DNA of 55,950 nucleotides, from positions 1 to 55,950 of the forward strand of contig NZ_JAAGPR010000045.1 in assembly GCF_017104965.1 (NCBI RefSeq), given 5' to 3'. The notes under the pieces were generated by a model that saw only the letters and a program-made list of their open reading frames with translations, was not told where the DNA came from and did not search any database. This document shows, piece after piece, positions 9,567 to 17,947 of this stretch. How positions within the stretch are numbered: position 1 is the stretch's first letter; each line of letters opens with the position of its first letter. Position numbers and translations under genes: made by a program. The stretch is from Paraburkholderia sp. Ac-20340. Lineage in GTDB: Bacteria > Pseudomonadota > Gammaproteobacteria > Burkholderiales > Burkholderiaceae.

Positions 9567-9610
9567 ACGGGGTTTTCGCAGGAGCGCCGGGCGCTCCACT
9601 TACGTATCGA

Positions 9611-11368
9611 TCACGCGGCGACGCGCTCTTCCGGCGAGCGCTCGATTTCGAGCGTTTCGTGGTGATACGCCGAAAGCGATTCGCGATGCGCGACGCTCAC
9701 GATCGCCGCCTTCGGCAGACGCTCGACGAAGAGCTTGTACAGACGCCCTTCGTTATCGGGATCGAGCGCGCTGGTCGCTTCGTCGAGGAACAGATAGTCG
9801 GGCTTGTGCAGCAGCACGCGCGCGCCGGCGAGGCGTTGCTGTTCGCCCGGCGAGAGCACGCGCGACCAGTGCGCGGACTCGCCCAGACGCTCTGCGTATT
9901 CTTCCAGGCGGCAGGCGCGCAGCGCTTCGCGGCAGTCTTCGTCGCTGTAATCGTCGGCGGGCGAGGGGTAGGTGAGCGCCGCCTTGAGCGAGCCGATCGG
10001 TAGATAGCTTTGCTGCGGGATGAACATCATGCGCGCATCCACCGGCGCGTCGATCGAGCCTTCGCCGAACGGCCAGAGACCCGCGAGCGCGCGCATCAGC
10101 GTGCTCTTGCCCGCGCCCGACGGACCGCGCACGAGCCAGCGCGAACCCGGCTTGATGGCGATGTCGCGCACTTCCGAAAGCGGCTTGCCGTTGGGCAGCG
10201 CAAGCTTCAGATGTTCCGTGCTGAGCTGGCTCGCATCGACGAAATGCAGGTTGATGCCGCCGTGTTCCGTGGCCGGCGAGACGGTTTCTTTCAGACGCGG
10301 CGAATGCACCACGCGCACGAATTCGCGCAGACGGTTCACGGTAGCGCGCCACTCGACGAGGGTCGCGTAACTGTTGATGAACCACGAGAACGAATCGCTC
10401 ACGGTGCCGAAGGCCTGCGAAATCTGCATCAGCACGCCGAAGGTGAAGGCGCCCGCGAAGTAGCGCGGCGCGGCCACCACGAGCGGGAAAATGATGGCGA
10501 TCTGGCCGTAGAAGCTCAGCACGAAGGTGAGGCGCTTGGTGTACTTCATCACGCGCCACCAGTTCTCGCGGATGTGCGAGAACAGGCCCTGGGCGTTGCC
10601 GCGCTCGGTGTTCATGCCGTCGTACAGCGCGATCTGCTCGGCGTTTTCGCGCAGGCGGATCAGGCCGAAGCGGAAGTCCGCTTCCACCTTCTGTTGCTGA
10701 TAGTTGATCGACACGAGCGGATGGCCGACCTTCTGGATCACGAGCGAACCGAACACGGCGTAGAGCGCGGCGGCCCAGACCATGTAGCCGGGAATCGTGA
10801 TGGGCGTGGCGCCCAGCGAGAAAGTCAGTGCGCCGGCGAGCGACCACAGGATCGTGATGAACGACACCAGCGTGACGACCGTCGAAAGCAGATCGAGCGT
10901 GAGCGACAGCGTGGTGGTGGCGAACGACTGCAGGTCGTCGCTGATCCGCTGGTCGGGGTTATCGGCGAGACGGTCGCGCTCGATGCGGTAGAACGCGCCC
11001 TGGCCGAGCCACTCGTTCAGAAAGCGCGTGGTGAGCCACTGGCGCCAGCGGAAGCCGAGCATCTGGCGCAGATAGCGCCCGTACACCGCGAGGATGATGA
11101 AGCCGAACGCGAGCACGGTGAAGATCATCAGCAGATGCGGGAACTGCTTGACGTCCTTGTTCTGCAGCGCGTTGTAGAAGTCCGCGTTCCAGCTATTGAG
11201 CCGCACGTTGATCCACACGACGAGCAGATTCATCACGATGATCGCGACGAGCAGGCTCCATGCGATCCAGCGTTCCTCGGAGACCCAGTAGGGCTTGATC
11301 AGGCTCCAGGCCGTGATCTTGTGATGCTCGTTCTGATCCGGCGTGGCGCGGGGAGTGGAGTTGGTCAT
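9611..11368 (-). CDS. ABC transporter, SbmA/BacA-like membrane domain fused to ATPase (YddA family)
   Basis: This 585-residue protein fuses an N-terminal membrane domain of the SbmA/BacA type to a C-terminal ATPase. Hydrophobic helices lie at about residues 38-60, 80-100, 160-185, 190-215 and 290-320. The ATPase has Walker A GPSGAGKST, the signature LSPGEQQR and Walker B YLFLDEATSALD. Related proteins include YddA and the BacA-related transporters, linked to peptide uptake or very-long-chain lipid handling; the substrate here is not known. It is transcribed alone, with an upstream region of about 250 bp shared with the divergent thi operon. Confidence 0.9.
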   Translation of the reverse strand: MTNSTPRATPDQNEHHKITAWSLIKPYWVSEERWIAWSLLVAIIVMNLLVVWINVRLNSWNADFYNALQNKDVKQFPHLLMIFTVLAFGFIILAVYGRYLRQMLGFRWRQWLTTRFLNEWLGQGAFYRIERDRLADNPDQRISDDLQSFATTTLSLTLDLLSTVVTLVSFITILWSLAGALTFSLGATPITIPGYMVWAAALYAVFGSLVIQKVGHPLVSINYQQQKVEADFRFGLIRLRENAEQIALYDGMNTERGNAQGLFSHIRENWWRVMKYTKRLTFVLSFYGQIAIIFPLVVAAPRYFAGAFTFGVLMQISQAFGTVSDSFSWFINSYATLVEWRATVNRLREFVRVVHSPRLKETVSPATEHGGINLHFVDASQLSTEHLKLALPNGKPLSEVRDIAIKPGSRWLVRGPSGAGKSTLMRALAGLWPFGEGSIDAPVDARMMFIPQQSYLPIGSLKAALTYPSPADDYSDEDCREALRACRLEEYAERLGESAHWSRVLSPGEQQRLAGARVLLHKPDYLFLDEATSALDPDNEGRLYKLFVERLPKAAIVSVAHRESLSAYHHETLEIERSPEERVAA

Positions 11369-11615
11369 GTGCGTCCTGATGTTGTACCGGCCCGCGGCCG
11401 GAATCGACGATGCCCGCCATCGCTGGTGTGATGCGGTGGCATGCTGCCGTGCGCGTGTTGCTCAACAGCGCTGGGATTCTGTCCCGCAGCGCTTAAACGA
11501 GTCTTAACCGTGCAGCAATCTCGACCCTTGAGGCCTTGCTGCGCAATGCGATCCGGCACTCGCGCCGGCTCAGCGCATTGTGCCAGAGCGGTGATTGTGC
11601 GCCTGCCCCGGCGGT
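11369..11615. other. divergent intergenic region, ABC exporter / thi operon
   Basis: This stretch should contain the minus-strand promoter of the ABC exporter. I see no strong -35/-10 pair for it, and no gene or repeat. Confidence 0.4.
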
Positions 11616-11645
11616 TTGCGGCGCGCGCGGCTTTTGTGGTCTAAT
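11616..11645 (+). promoter_or_regulatory. predicted promoter of the thi operon
   Basis: TTGCGG (11616-11621) and TCTAAT (11640-11645) are 18 bp apart, and a TG precedes the -10 (TGGTCTAAT), an extended -10 element. Transcription would start near 11652, just before the riboswitch. Confidence 0.45.
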
Positions 11646-11659
11646 GGCCGTTGACGAAA

Positions 11660-11752
11660 CAGGGGTGCTTCACCGGTATGCCGGGCATGCCACAGTGAGG
11701 CTGAGAGAGACCCTTCGCACCCGATCCGGGTAATACCGGCGCGGGAAGTTTC
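11660..11752 (+). promoter_or_regulatory. TPP riboswitch (THI element)
   Basis: The conserved parts of the thiamine pyrophosphate aptamer appear in order: AGGGGTGC at the 5' side, the CTGAGAGAGACCC block at 11701, then ACCCGATCCGGGTAATACC and the closing GCGGGAAG. It lies upstream of thiO-thiS-thiG-thiE, which fits feedback control by the pathway end product. The expression platform is not obvious, because about 230 nt separate it from the thiO start. Confidence 0.95.
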
Positions 11753-11919
11753 CGGAAAGTCTTGCTGGCGCTATTTTTCAGCCGATCCACGCAGGCCCAT
11801 GCAGCGGCCACGTTATTCGTCGGTTGAAAACGATTTATTCGGGCGTCCAGATTCCCGCCGGGCAATCTTCGCGGCGCAGCGCGTTCGATACACCTCATCG
11901 CGCTCCATCGCGGTTGCAC

Positions 11920-11950
11920 GGCCGGCTTTGCCAGCCGGTTTCGTCCTTGG
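11920..11950 (+). terminator. candidate attenuator hairpin in the thi leader
   Basis: CCGGCT (11922-11927) pairs with AGCCGG (11933-11938) around a TTGCC loop, followed by the broken T-rich run TTTCGTCCTT. It lies between the riboswitch and thiO and could be the switched terminator. The stem is short and the T-run interrupted. Confidence 0.35.
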
Positions 11951-11984
11951 GTACGCATGCTTCTTGCCGTACGGAAAGGATACG

Positions 11985-13187
11985 ATGACCGCCGCTTCTA
12001 ACTTACATTCCGATCGCTCCCTGGTTTCCGGCGCACGCGCGTCCGCACCGGCTATGCCCGATTTCGCCGTTCTCGGCGGCGGGCTGAGCGGGCGTCTGGT
12101 CGCCTGGCGTCTTGCGGGCGCAGGCCATCGCGTGGCGCTCTACGAGCGCGGCGGACCCGAAGGCGGGGAAGCCGCCGCGTGGGTCGCGGCCGCCATGCTG
12201 GCGCCGCTCGCGGAAGCGGCCGTCGCCGAATTGCTGATCACAGAACTGGGCGTCGCCTCGCTCGACACCTGGCCGCAAATCCTGGCCGAACTGCCCGAAC
12301 CCGTCTTCTTCCAGCGCAACGGCACGCTCGTGGTCTGGCATCACGCCGATCGCACCGAAGCGCCGCTGTTCGAGCGCCGCGTGCGCGCCAACGCGCCGCG
12401 CGAACTCGCCGATGCCCACTTCACGACGCTGCAAGGCGCGCAACTCGACGCCGCCGAACCGGCGCTCGCCGGGCGTTTCGCGCGCGGCTGGCTGCTCGAC
12501 GGCGAAGGCCAGCTCGATAACCGCCAGGCGCTGGCCGCACTCGCTGCGGGCCTCGCGCAACGCGGCGTGCAGACGCACTGGAACACGAGCGTCGATGACG
12601 CCAACCTGCCGCCCGCGCGCGTGACGATCGATTGCCGCGGTCTGGGCGCCAAGCCCGCGCTGCCCGCGCTGCGCGGCATTCGCGGGGAAGTGGCGCGCGT
12701 GCACGCGCCGGGCATCGGCCTGACGCGGCCGGTGCGCCTGCTGCATCCGCGCTATCCGCTCTATATCGCGCCCAAGCAGAACGATCTCTATGTGATCGGC
12801 GCGACCGAAATCGAAGGCGAGGACCGCTCGCCGGTCAGCGTGCGTTCGGCGCTCGAACTGCTGAGCGCGGCGTTCGCCGTGCATCCGGCGTTCGGCGAGG
12901 CGCGCATCCTCGAACTCAACTCGCAGTGCCGCCCGACGTTGCCCGACCATCGCCCCGCGTTGTTCTGGGACGGTGCCGCGACGCTGCGCGTGAACGGCCT
13001 GTATCGCCACGGTTTCATGATCGCGCCCGCTGTCGCCGACGAAGCCGTGCGCGTGGCCGAAGCCATGCTGGCGGGCCATGTCGCCGATGCCGACGCCTTC
13101 GAAGCGCTGCGCGCCGGATCGCGCTGGGCCTCGATGCTGCACATCGCGCAGTCCCAGCACAGCAAAGCCGCGCCCGCGCACGCCTGA
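11985..13187 (+). CDS. thiO: glycine oxidase ThiO
   Basis: This FAD-dependent amine oxidase of 400 residues oxidises glycine to the imine used in thiazole synthesis by ThiG. The Rossmann motif GGGLSG lies near residue 33, within FAVLGGGLSGRLVAWRL, and the C-terminal GLYRHGFMIAPAVAD region is typical of the family. The start is set by a GGAAAGGA ribosome site just upstream; an open frame runs further 5' but lies in the riboswitch leader. It is first in the thiO-thiS-thiG-thiE operon and should be repressed when TPP is abundant. Confidence 0.93.
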   Translation: MTAASNLHSDRSLVSGARASAPAMPDFAVLGGGLSGRLVAWRLAGAGHRVALYERGGPEGGEAAAWVAAAMLAPLAEAAVAELLITELGVASLDTWPQILAELPEPVFFQRNGTLVVWHHADRTEAPLFERRVRANAPRELADAHFTTLQGAQLDAAEPALAGRFARGWLLDGEGQLDNRQALAALAAGLAQRGVQTHWNTSVDDANLPPARVTIDCRGLGAKPALPALRGIRGEVARVHAPGIGLTRPVRLLHPRYPLYIAPKQNDLYVIGATEIEGEDRSPVSVRSALELLSAAFAVHPAFGEARILELNSQCRPTLPDHRPALFWDGAATLRVNGLYRHGFMIAPAVADEAVRVAEAMLAGHVADADAFEALRAGSRWASMLHIAQSQHSKAAPAHA

Positions 13188-13281
13188 GCGCCGCGAACAC
13201 ATACATCGGGGCGCGCTGCTTGCTGCCTCGCACGATTCAACCGTAGTCAGACGCCGTTACACGGCTAGTGAAAGATTCGCC

Positions 13282-13479
13282 ATGGACATCCAGATCAACC
13301 AGAAGCCGCTCACGCTGCCCGAGGGCGCGACCGTCGCCGATGCGCTTGCCGCATTTGGCGCGCAGCCGCCGTTCGCGGTCGCCGTGAATGGCGATTTCGT
13401 CGCGCGCGGCCAGCATGGCGCGCGCACGCTGTCGGCGGGCGACCGCCTCGACGTCGTGAGCCCGGTGGCCGGCGGCTGA
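13282..13479 (+). CDS. thiS: sulphur carrier protein ThiS
   Basis: This 65-residue ubiquitin-like protein ends in the Gly-Gly tail (VAGG) that is adenylated and carries sulphur as a thiocarboxylate to ThiG. The internal AVAVNGDFVAR and GDRLDVVSPVAGG segments are typical. The usual bacterial length is about 66 residues. The start is preceded by GTGAAAG, a modest ribosome site. It lies 94 bp after thiO and 55 bp before thiG, in the riboswitch-controlled operon. Confidence 0.95.
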   Translation: MDIQINQKPLTLPEGATVADALAAFGAQPPFAVAVNGDFVARGQHGARTLSAGDRLDVVSPVAGG

Positions 13480-13534
13480 TCGCACGGCTCGCGCCAGACG
13501 ATCCGCCCACGCCACACGCCAAGGAATACACGCC

Positions 13535-14347
13535 ATGACCACCCAACACACCGCCGACGCGCTCACGCTCTACGGCGAAACCTTCCAGAGCCGCGTGCTG
13601 CTCGGCACCTCGCGCTATCCGTCGCTGCAATCGCTGTCGGATTCGATGCAAGCCGCGCGCCCCGGCATGATCACCGTCGCGCTGCGCCGCCAGATGAACG
13701 ACGGCACGGCCGAAGCCGGCTTCTTCGATCTGCTCAAGCGCCATGGCGTGCCGCTGCTGCCGAACACGGCCGGCTGCCTGACCGTCAACGAAGCCGTGAC
13801 CACGGCCCACATGGCGCGCGAAGTCTTCGACACCGACTGGATCAAGCTCGAACTGATCGGCGATGACTACACGCTGCAGCCCGATCCGGTCGGCCTGATC
13901 GAAGCGGCCGCACGTCTCGTGAAAGACGGCTTCAAGGTGCTGCCGTATTGCACCGAAGACCTCGTGATCGGCCGCCGCCTGCTCGACGCCGGTTGCGAAG
14001 CGCTGATGCCGTGGGGCGCGCCCATCGGCACCGGCAAGGGCGTGATCAATCCCTACGGCCTGCGCGTGCTGCGCGAGCGTCTGCCCGACGTGCCGCTGAT
14101 CGTCGATGCGGGTCTGGGCCTGCCGTCGCACGCGGCGCAGGTAATGGAGTGGGGCTTCGACGGCGTGCTGCTCAATACGGCCGTGGCGCAGGCGACGCAC
14201 CCGGAAGCGATGGCGCGCGCCTTCGCGCTGGGCGTGGAAGCGGGCCGCACGGCGTATCTCGCCGGGCCGATGGCCGAACGCGAAGCCGCGGTGGCGAGCA
14301 CGCCGGTCGTCGGCATGCCGTTCTGGCACCAGGATGGAGGCAAGTAA
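13535..14347 (+). CDS. thiG: thiazole synthase
   Basis: ThiG makes the thiazole phosphate moiety of thiamine from 1-deoxyxylulose 5-phosphate, the ThiO product dehydroglycine and ThiS thiocarboxylate. The 270-residue TIM barrel shows LLGTSRYPS near the N-terminus, the Schiff-base lysine Lys104 in DWIKLELIGDD, and the phosphate-binding APIGTGKG and DAGLGLPSHA loops. An AAGGAA ribosome site lies upstream. Its stop overlaps the thiE start by one base (TAATG), so the two are translationally coupled. Confidence 0.97.
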   Translation: MTTQHTADALTLYGETFQSRVLLGTSRYPSLQSLSDSMQAARPGMITVALRRQMNDGTAEAGFFDLLKRHGVPLLPNTAGCLTVNEAVTTAHMAREVFDTDWIKLELIGDDYTLQPDPVGLIEAAARLVKDGFKVLPYCTEDLVIGRRLLDAGCEALMPWGAPIGTGKGVINPYGLRVLRERLPDVPLIVDAGLGLPSHAAQVMEWGFDGVLLNTAVAQATHPEAMARAFALGVEAGRTAYLAGPMAEREAAVASTPVVGMPFWHQDGGK

Positions 14348-15459
14348 TGACCAATACGTTGAAACTGAAAGACCGCGAACTGTTCTGGCCGCCGGCCGAT
14401 GAACTCGCCGAAACCGCCGAAGGCATCCGCGCGAAGCTGGGCGACTGGCCGGCGACGCACGCGCCGTGGCGCCTGTGCCTCACGCCGCCGGACGCGCCCA
14501 ACGGCGGCGATCTGATCGTCGTGACCGATGCCGCGCCGCATCTGGAAAACATCGCGCGCTGGATGACCGAAGGCGCGGGCGTGATCGAGGCGAAAGGCGA
14601 CGATCCTGCCGCCGCGCTCGTGACGCTGCATCTGGGCGGCGAGCGCTACGCGCTGCAAGGCTCGCTGGCCGAAGACTGGATTGCCGCGCTGGCGGCTTTC
14701 CTCGACTGCGGTTTCGATCCGCACGACGCGCTCGTGCTGGCGCTCGCCTGGCGTGACGGCGATGAACAGAAAGACGACGCCTGGCCCGTCGATATCGCGC
14801 GCTTCCCGCGCGTGCTGGGCCTGCCGGACGCGCCTGCGCGCCCGTTCGCGACCTGCCCGCAAAAGCTCGGCCTGTACCCCGTGCTGCCGAGCGCCGACTG
14901 GGTCGAGCGCGTGCTCGACTTCGGCGTGAAGACCGTGCAGTTGCGCAGCAAGAAGACGGCCTCGGCGGAACTCACGCACGAGATCGAGCGCTGCGTCGCG
15001 GCTGGTCGCAAGCACGATGCGCAACTGTTCATCAACGATCACTGGCAGGCGGCGATGGCGGCGGGCGCTTACGGCGTCCACCTCGGCCAGGAAGATCTGC
15101 GCGAAGCCGATCTGCACGCGCTGGCGGCATCGGGCATTCGCCTCGGCCTGTCCACGCACGGTTACTTCGAAATGCTCACGGCGCTGCACTTCCGCCCGAG
15201 CTACATCGCGTGCGGCGCGGTGTTCGCCACCACGACCAAGGAAATGCCCACGGCCCCGCAAGGCATGAAGCGCCTCAAGCGCTACGTGCAACTGCTCGAA
15301 GGCGTGGTGCCGATGGTCGCGATCGGCGGCATCGACGGTGCCGTCCTGCCGGAAGTGCTCGCCACCGGCGCGGGCAGTGCGGCGGTCGTGCGCGCCGTCA
15401 CCGAGGCGGCCGAACCGGCTGCCGCCGTTGCTGCGCTGCGCAAAGCGTTTACGCAATAA
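14347..15459 (+). CDS. thiE: thiamine phosphate synthase with long N-terminal extension
   Basis: The C-terminal 195 residues or so form the ThiE domain, which joins hydroxymethylpyrimidine diphosphate to the thiazole phosphate. TVQLRSK, FINDHWQAA, GVHLGQEDL and IGGIDGAVLPEVLATGA are all recognisable. The protein is 370 residues, whereas E. coli ThiE has about 210. The first 165 residues or so, including GGDLIVVTDAAPHLENIARW, belong to an extension whose function I cannot name; it may be a degenerate domain of a thiamine-related enzyme. The 1-bp overlap with thiG fixes the start. Confidence 0.92.
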   Translation: MTNTLKLKDRELFWPPADELAETAEGIRAKLGDWPATHAPWRLCLTPPDAPNGGDLIVVTDAAPHLENIARWMTEGAGVIEAKGDDPAAALVTLHLGGERYALQGSLAEDWIAALAAFLDCGFDPHDALVLALAWRDGDEQKDDAWPVDIARFPRVLGLPDAPARPFATCPQKLGLYPVLPSADWVERVLDFGVKTVQLRSKKTASAELTHEIERCVAAGRKHDAQLFINDHWQAAMAAGAYGVHLGQEDLREADLHALAASGIRLGLSTHGYFEMLTALHFRPSYIACGAVFATTTKEMPTAPQGMKRLKRYVQLLEGVVPMVAIGGIDGAVLPEVLATGAGSAAVVRAVTEAAEPAAAVAALRKAFTQ

Positions 15460-15600
15460 TGCCCCGGCCTCGCCGCGCTTCGTTCCTCGACAGAATCGGG
15501 GCGCGAAGCGGCGGGGAATGAGCGGCAGCAGGCGTCCTACGGCGCTGCTGCGTCAAGAAACGGTCATGGGCGCATCGCGGCATCAATTTCACGATGGCCC

Positions 15601-15606
15601 TATAAT
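15601..15606 (+). promoter_or_regulatory. consensus -10 box just before mlaF
   Basis: A perfect TATAAT lies only 15 nt before the mlaF ATG at 15622. No good -35 is seen at 16-18 bp. If used, the transcript would have a leader shorter than 10 nt. Confidence 0.45.
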
Positions 15607-15621
15607 CCCGCCTTCGTGTAA

Positions 15622-16461
15622 ATGGACTTGTCAGCTTACGTGCCCTCATCCTCTGAGACCCTTCTGGAGCTGCGCGACGTCGACTTCGGCTATAGCGACC
15701 GGCTCGTCCTGTCCGGACTGAACATGCGCTTTGGCCGCGGTCAGGTGGTCGCGGTCATGGGCGGCTCGGGCGGCGGCAAGACTACGGTGCTGCGCCTGAT
15801 CGGCGGACTGGTGCGCGCGCAGCGCGGCCAGGTGCTATTTCAGGGCCAGGACGTCGGCGCGCAGACGCGCGAAGGCCTCTACGCGCTGCGCCGCAAAATG
15901 GGCATGCTGTTCCAGTTCGGCGCGCTGTTCACGGATATGTCGGTGTTCGACAACGTGGCCTTCGCCCTGCGCGAACACACCGATCTCCCCGAAGAACTGA
16001 TCTGCGACCTCGTGCTCATGAAGCTCAACGCCGTGGGTCTGCGCGGCGCGCGCGATCTCGCGCCGTCGGAGATTTCGGGCGGCATGGCGCGCCGCGTGGC
16101 GCTTGCGCGCGCGATCGCGCTCGATCCGCAACTCATGATGTACGACGAGCCTTTCGCCGGGCTCGACCCGATTTCCCTCGGCATTACCGCGAACCTCATC
16201 CGCACGCTGAACGACGCGCTGGGCGCGACGTCCATCCTTGTCACGCATGACGTGCCGGAGTCGTTCGCCATCGCCGATTACGTGTATTTCGTCGCGAACG
16301 GCAAAGTGCAGGCGCAAGGCACACCGGCTGAGCTGCGCGCCTCGACCGATCCGATCGTGCGCCAGTTCATCGACGGCGCGCCGGACGGTCCGTTCCGCTT
16401 TCATTACCCGACGAATGTGCCGCTCGATGCGGACTTCGGCATTGGCGGAGGCCGCTCATGA
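15622..16461 (+). CDS. mlaF: phospholipid transport ATPase MlaF
   Basis: MlaF is the cytoplasmic ATPase of the MlaFEDB complex, which moves phospholipids across the periplasm to keep the outer membrane asymmetric. The 279-residue protein shows Walker A GGSGGGKT, the signature ISGGMARR and Walker B LMMYDEPFAGLD, followed by the switch histidine in VTHDVPES. Its stop overlaps the mlaE start. The ATG at 15622 is very close to a TATAAT box; a GTG at 15640 is an alternative start that would remove six residues. Confidence 0.95.
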   Translation: MDLSAYVPSSSETLLELRDVDFGYSDRLVLSGLNMRFGRGQVVAVMGGSGGGKTTVLRLIGGLVRAQRGQVLFQGQDVGAQTREGLYALRRKMGMLFQFGALFTDMSVFDNVAFALREHTDLPEELICDLVLMKLNAVGLRGARDLAPSEISGGMARRVALARAIALDPQLMMYDEPFAGLDPISLGITANLIRTLNDALGATSILVTHDVPESFAIADYVYFVANGKVQAQGTPAELRASTDPIVRQFIDGAPDGPFRFHYPTNVPLDADFGIGGGRS

Positions 16462-17234
16462 TCGGCGCTATCAGTTCGGTCGGGCGCGGCGTGCTCGACT
16501 CGATTACGCGCGCGGGCCACGCCACGCGTTTCTTCGTGCGCCTCGTGCTGGAATTTTTCCCGCTGCTGCGCCGTCCGCGTCTTGTCACGAAGCAGATCCA
16601 CTTCGTCGGTAATTATTCGCTGCTGATCATTGCGGTGTCGGGGCTGTTTGTCGGCTTCGTGCTGGGTCTGCAGGGTTATTACACGCTCAACCGTTATGGT
16701 TCGGAGCAGGCGCTCGGTCTGCTGGTGGCGCTGTCGCTGGTGCGCGAACTCGGTCCGGTGGTCACGGCGCTGCTGTTCGCGGGCCGCGCGGGCACGTCGC
16801 TTACCGCTGAAATCGGCTTGATGAAGGCGGGCGAGCAACTGACGGCCATGGAAATGATGGCGGTCGACCCCGTGCGCATCGTGGTGGCGCCGCGCATGTG
16901 GGCGGGCGTGGTCGCCATGCCCATTCTGGCGGCCATCTTCAGCGCGGTCGGCATTCTGGGCGGCTATGTGGTGGGCGTGCTGCTGATCGGCGTGGATTCC
17001 GGCGCGTTCTGGTCGCAGATGCAGGGCGGCGTCGATGTCTGGACCGACGTGGGCAACGGCGTGATCAAGAGCATCGTGTTCGGCTTTGCCGTGACGTTCA
17101 CCGCGCTGTACCAGGGTTACGAAGCGAAGCCCACGCCCGAAGGCGTGTCGCGCGCAACCACCAAGACCGTCGTGTACGCATCGCTTGCGGTGCTCGGCCT
17201 CGACTTCCTGCTTACCGCGCTGATGTTCAGCTAA
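16458..17234 (+). CDS. mlaE: phospholipid transport permease MlaE
   Basis: MlaE is the inner-membrane permease of the Mla complex. The 258-residue protein has about five hydrophobic segments, including IIAVSGLFVGFVLGLQGYY and a long one near the C-terminus. The EIGLMKAGEQLTAMEMMAVDP stretch, read here in two parts around residues 116-136, is the conserved cytoplasmic loop that contacts the ATPase. The start overlaps mlaF by 4 nt (ATGA), so translation is coupled. A GC-rich gap of 96 bp separates it from mlaD. Confidence 0.95.
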   Translation: MIGAISSVGRGVLDSITRAGHATRFFVRLVLEFFPLLRRPRLVTKQIHFVGNYSLLIIAVSGLFVGFVLGLQGYYTLNRYGSEQALGLLVALSLVRELGPVVTALLFAGRAGTSLTAEIGLMKAGEQLTAMEMMAVDPVRIVVAPRMWAGVVAMPILAAIFSAVGILGGYVVGVLLIGVDSGAFWSQMQGGVDVWTDVGNGVIKSIVFGFAVTFTALYQGYEAKPTPEGVSRATTKTVVYASLAVLGLDFLLTALMFS

Positions 17235-17330
17235 AGGCTTCGGCCCGCGGCGCGCCGGTCCTCTTCAGGCGGCGCGTCAGGGCCACGCGGCAGGCGCCTT
17301 GGGGCGCCGCCGCAACGGATTCTCATTGGG

Positions 17331-17936
17331 ATGACGATGAAAAAGACTGCTCTCGACTTCTGGGTCGGCCTGTTCGTGGTGCTGGGCTTCGTTGCGCTGC
17401 TGTTTCTCGCGCTGAAGGCCGGCAATATGAGCTCGCTCTCGTTCCAGCAGACCTACACCGTGAAGCTCAAATTCGACAACATCGGCGGTCTCAAGCCGCG
17501 CGCGCCCGTCAAGAGCGCGGGCGTGACGGTGGGCCGCGTGGCGTCGATCGGCTTCGATACCAACACCTATCAGGCGCTCGTGACGCTCAACCTGGACCAG
17601 CAGTACCCGTTCCCGAAGGACACGTCGGCGAAGATCCTGACGTCGGGTCTGCTCGGCGAGCAGTACATCGGGCTGGAGCCGGGCGGCGACACCGACATGC
17701 TCAAGAACGGCGACACGATTGCGATGACGCAGTCGGCGATCGTGCTCGAGAATCTGATCAGTCAGTTCCTGTACAGCAAGGCGGCCGATTCGGGCGCCGC
17801 GAAATCTGGCAGCAGCGCGGGTAGCAGCGCAGGCAGCGGGGCCGCGAACGGGGCGGCCGGTGGGGCAGCGGGCGGCGAGAATGCCGCTCCCGCCCCGGCG
17901 CCAGCGCAGGCAGGCTCCGGCGCGGCGGCCCAATAA
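17331..17936 (+). CDS. mlaD: MCE-domain lipid-binding protein MlaD
   Basis: MlaD is anchored in the inner membrane and forms the hexameric periplasmic ring of the complex. One N-terminal helix (residues 9-30, FWVGLFVVLGFVALLFLAL) is followed by a single MCE domain, seen in KFDNIGGLKPRAPVKSAGV and SGLLGEQYIGLEPGG. After residue 150 the tail is low complexity, rich in Gly, Ala, Ser and Pro. The protein is 201 residues, with a tail not seen in the 183-residue E. coli protein. An ATG six bases downstream is an alternative start. Confidence 0.95.
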   Translation: MTMKKTALDFWVGLFVVLGFVALLFLALKAGNMSSLSFQQTYTVKLKFDNIGGLKPRAPVKSAGVTVGRVASIGFDTNTYQALVTLNLDQQYPFPKDTSAKILTSGLLGEQYIGLEPGGDTDMLKNGDTIAMTQSAIVLENLISQFLYSKAADSGAAKSGSSAGSSAGSGAANGAAGGAAGGENAAPAPAPAQAGSGAAAQ

Positions 17937-17947
17937 GGAGAATAAAG

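Larger units (their letters stand above)
8988..9610. other. 623-bp stretch without an intact gene
   Basis: It holds the likely dadA promoter region next to 8987, the MFS transporter remnant (9052-9195), a CCGTCA-GAA-TGACGG hairpin near 9399 and the large hairpin at 9537-9566. Short open frames on both strands are Arg-rich and look like chance frames. Confidence 0.5.

Noticed and set aside
15460..15520. Terminator after thiE
   Set aside because: A CGCTTCG/CGAAGCG stem is present but it has a long loop, mismatches and no T-tract.
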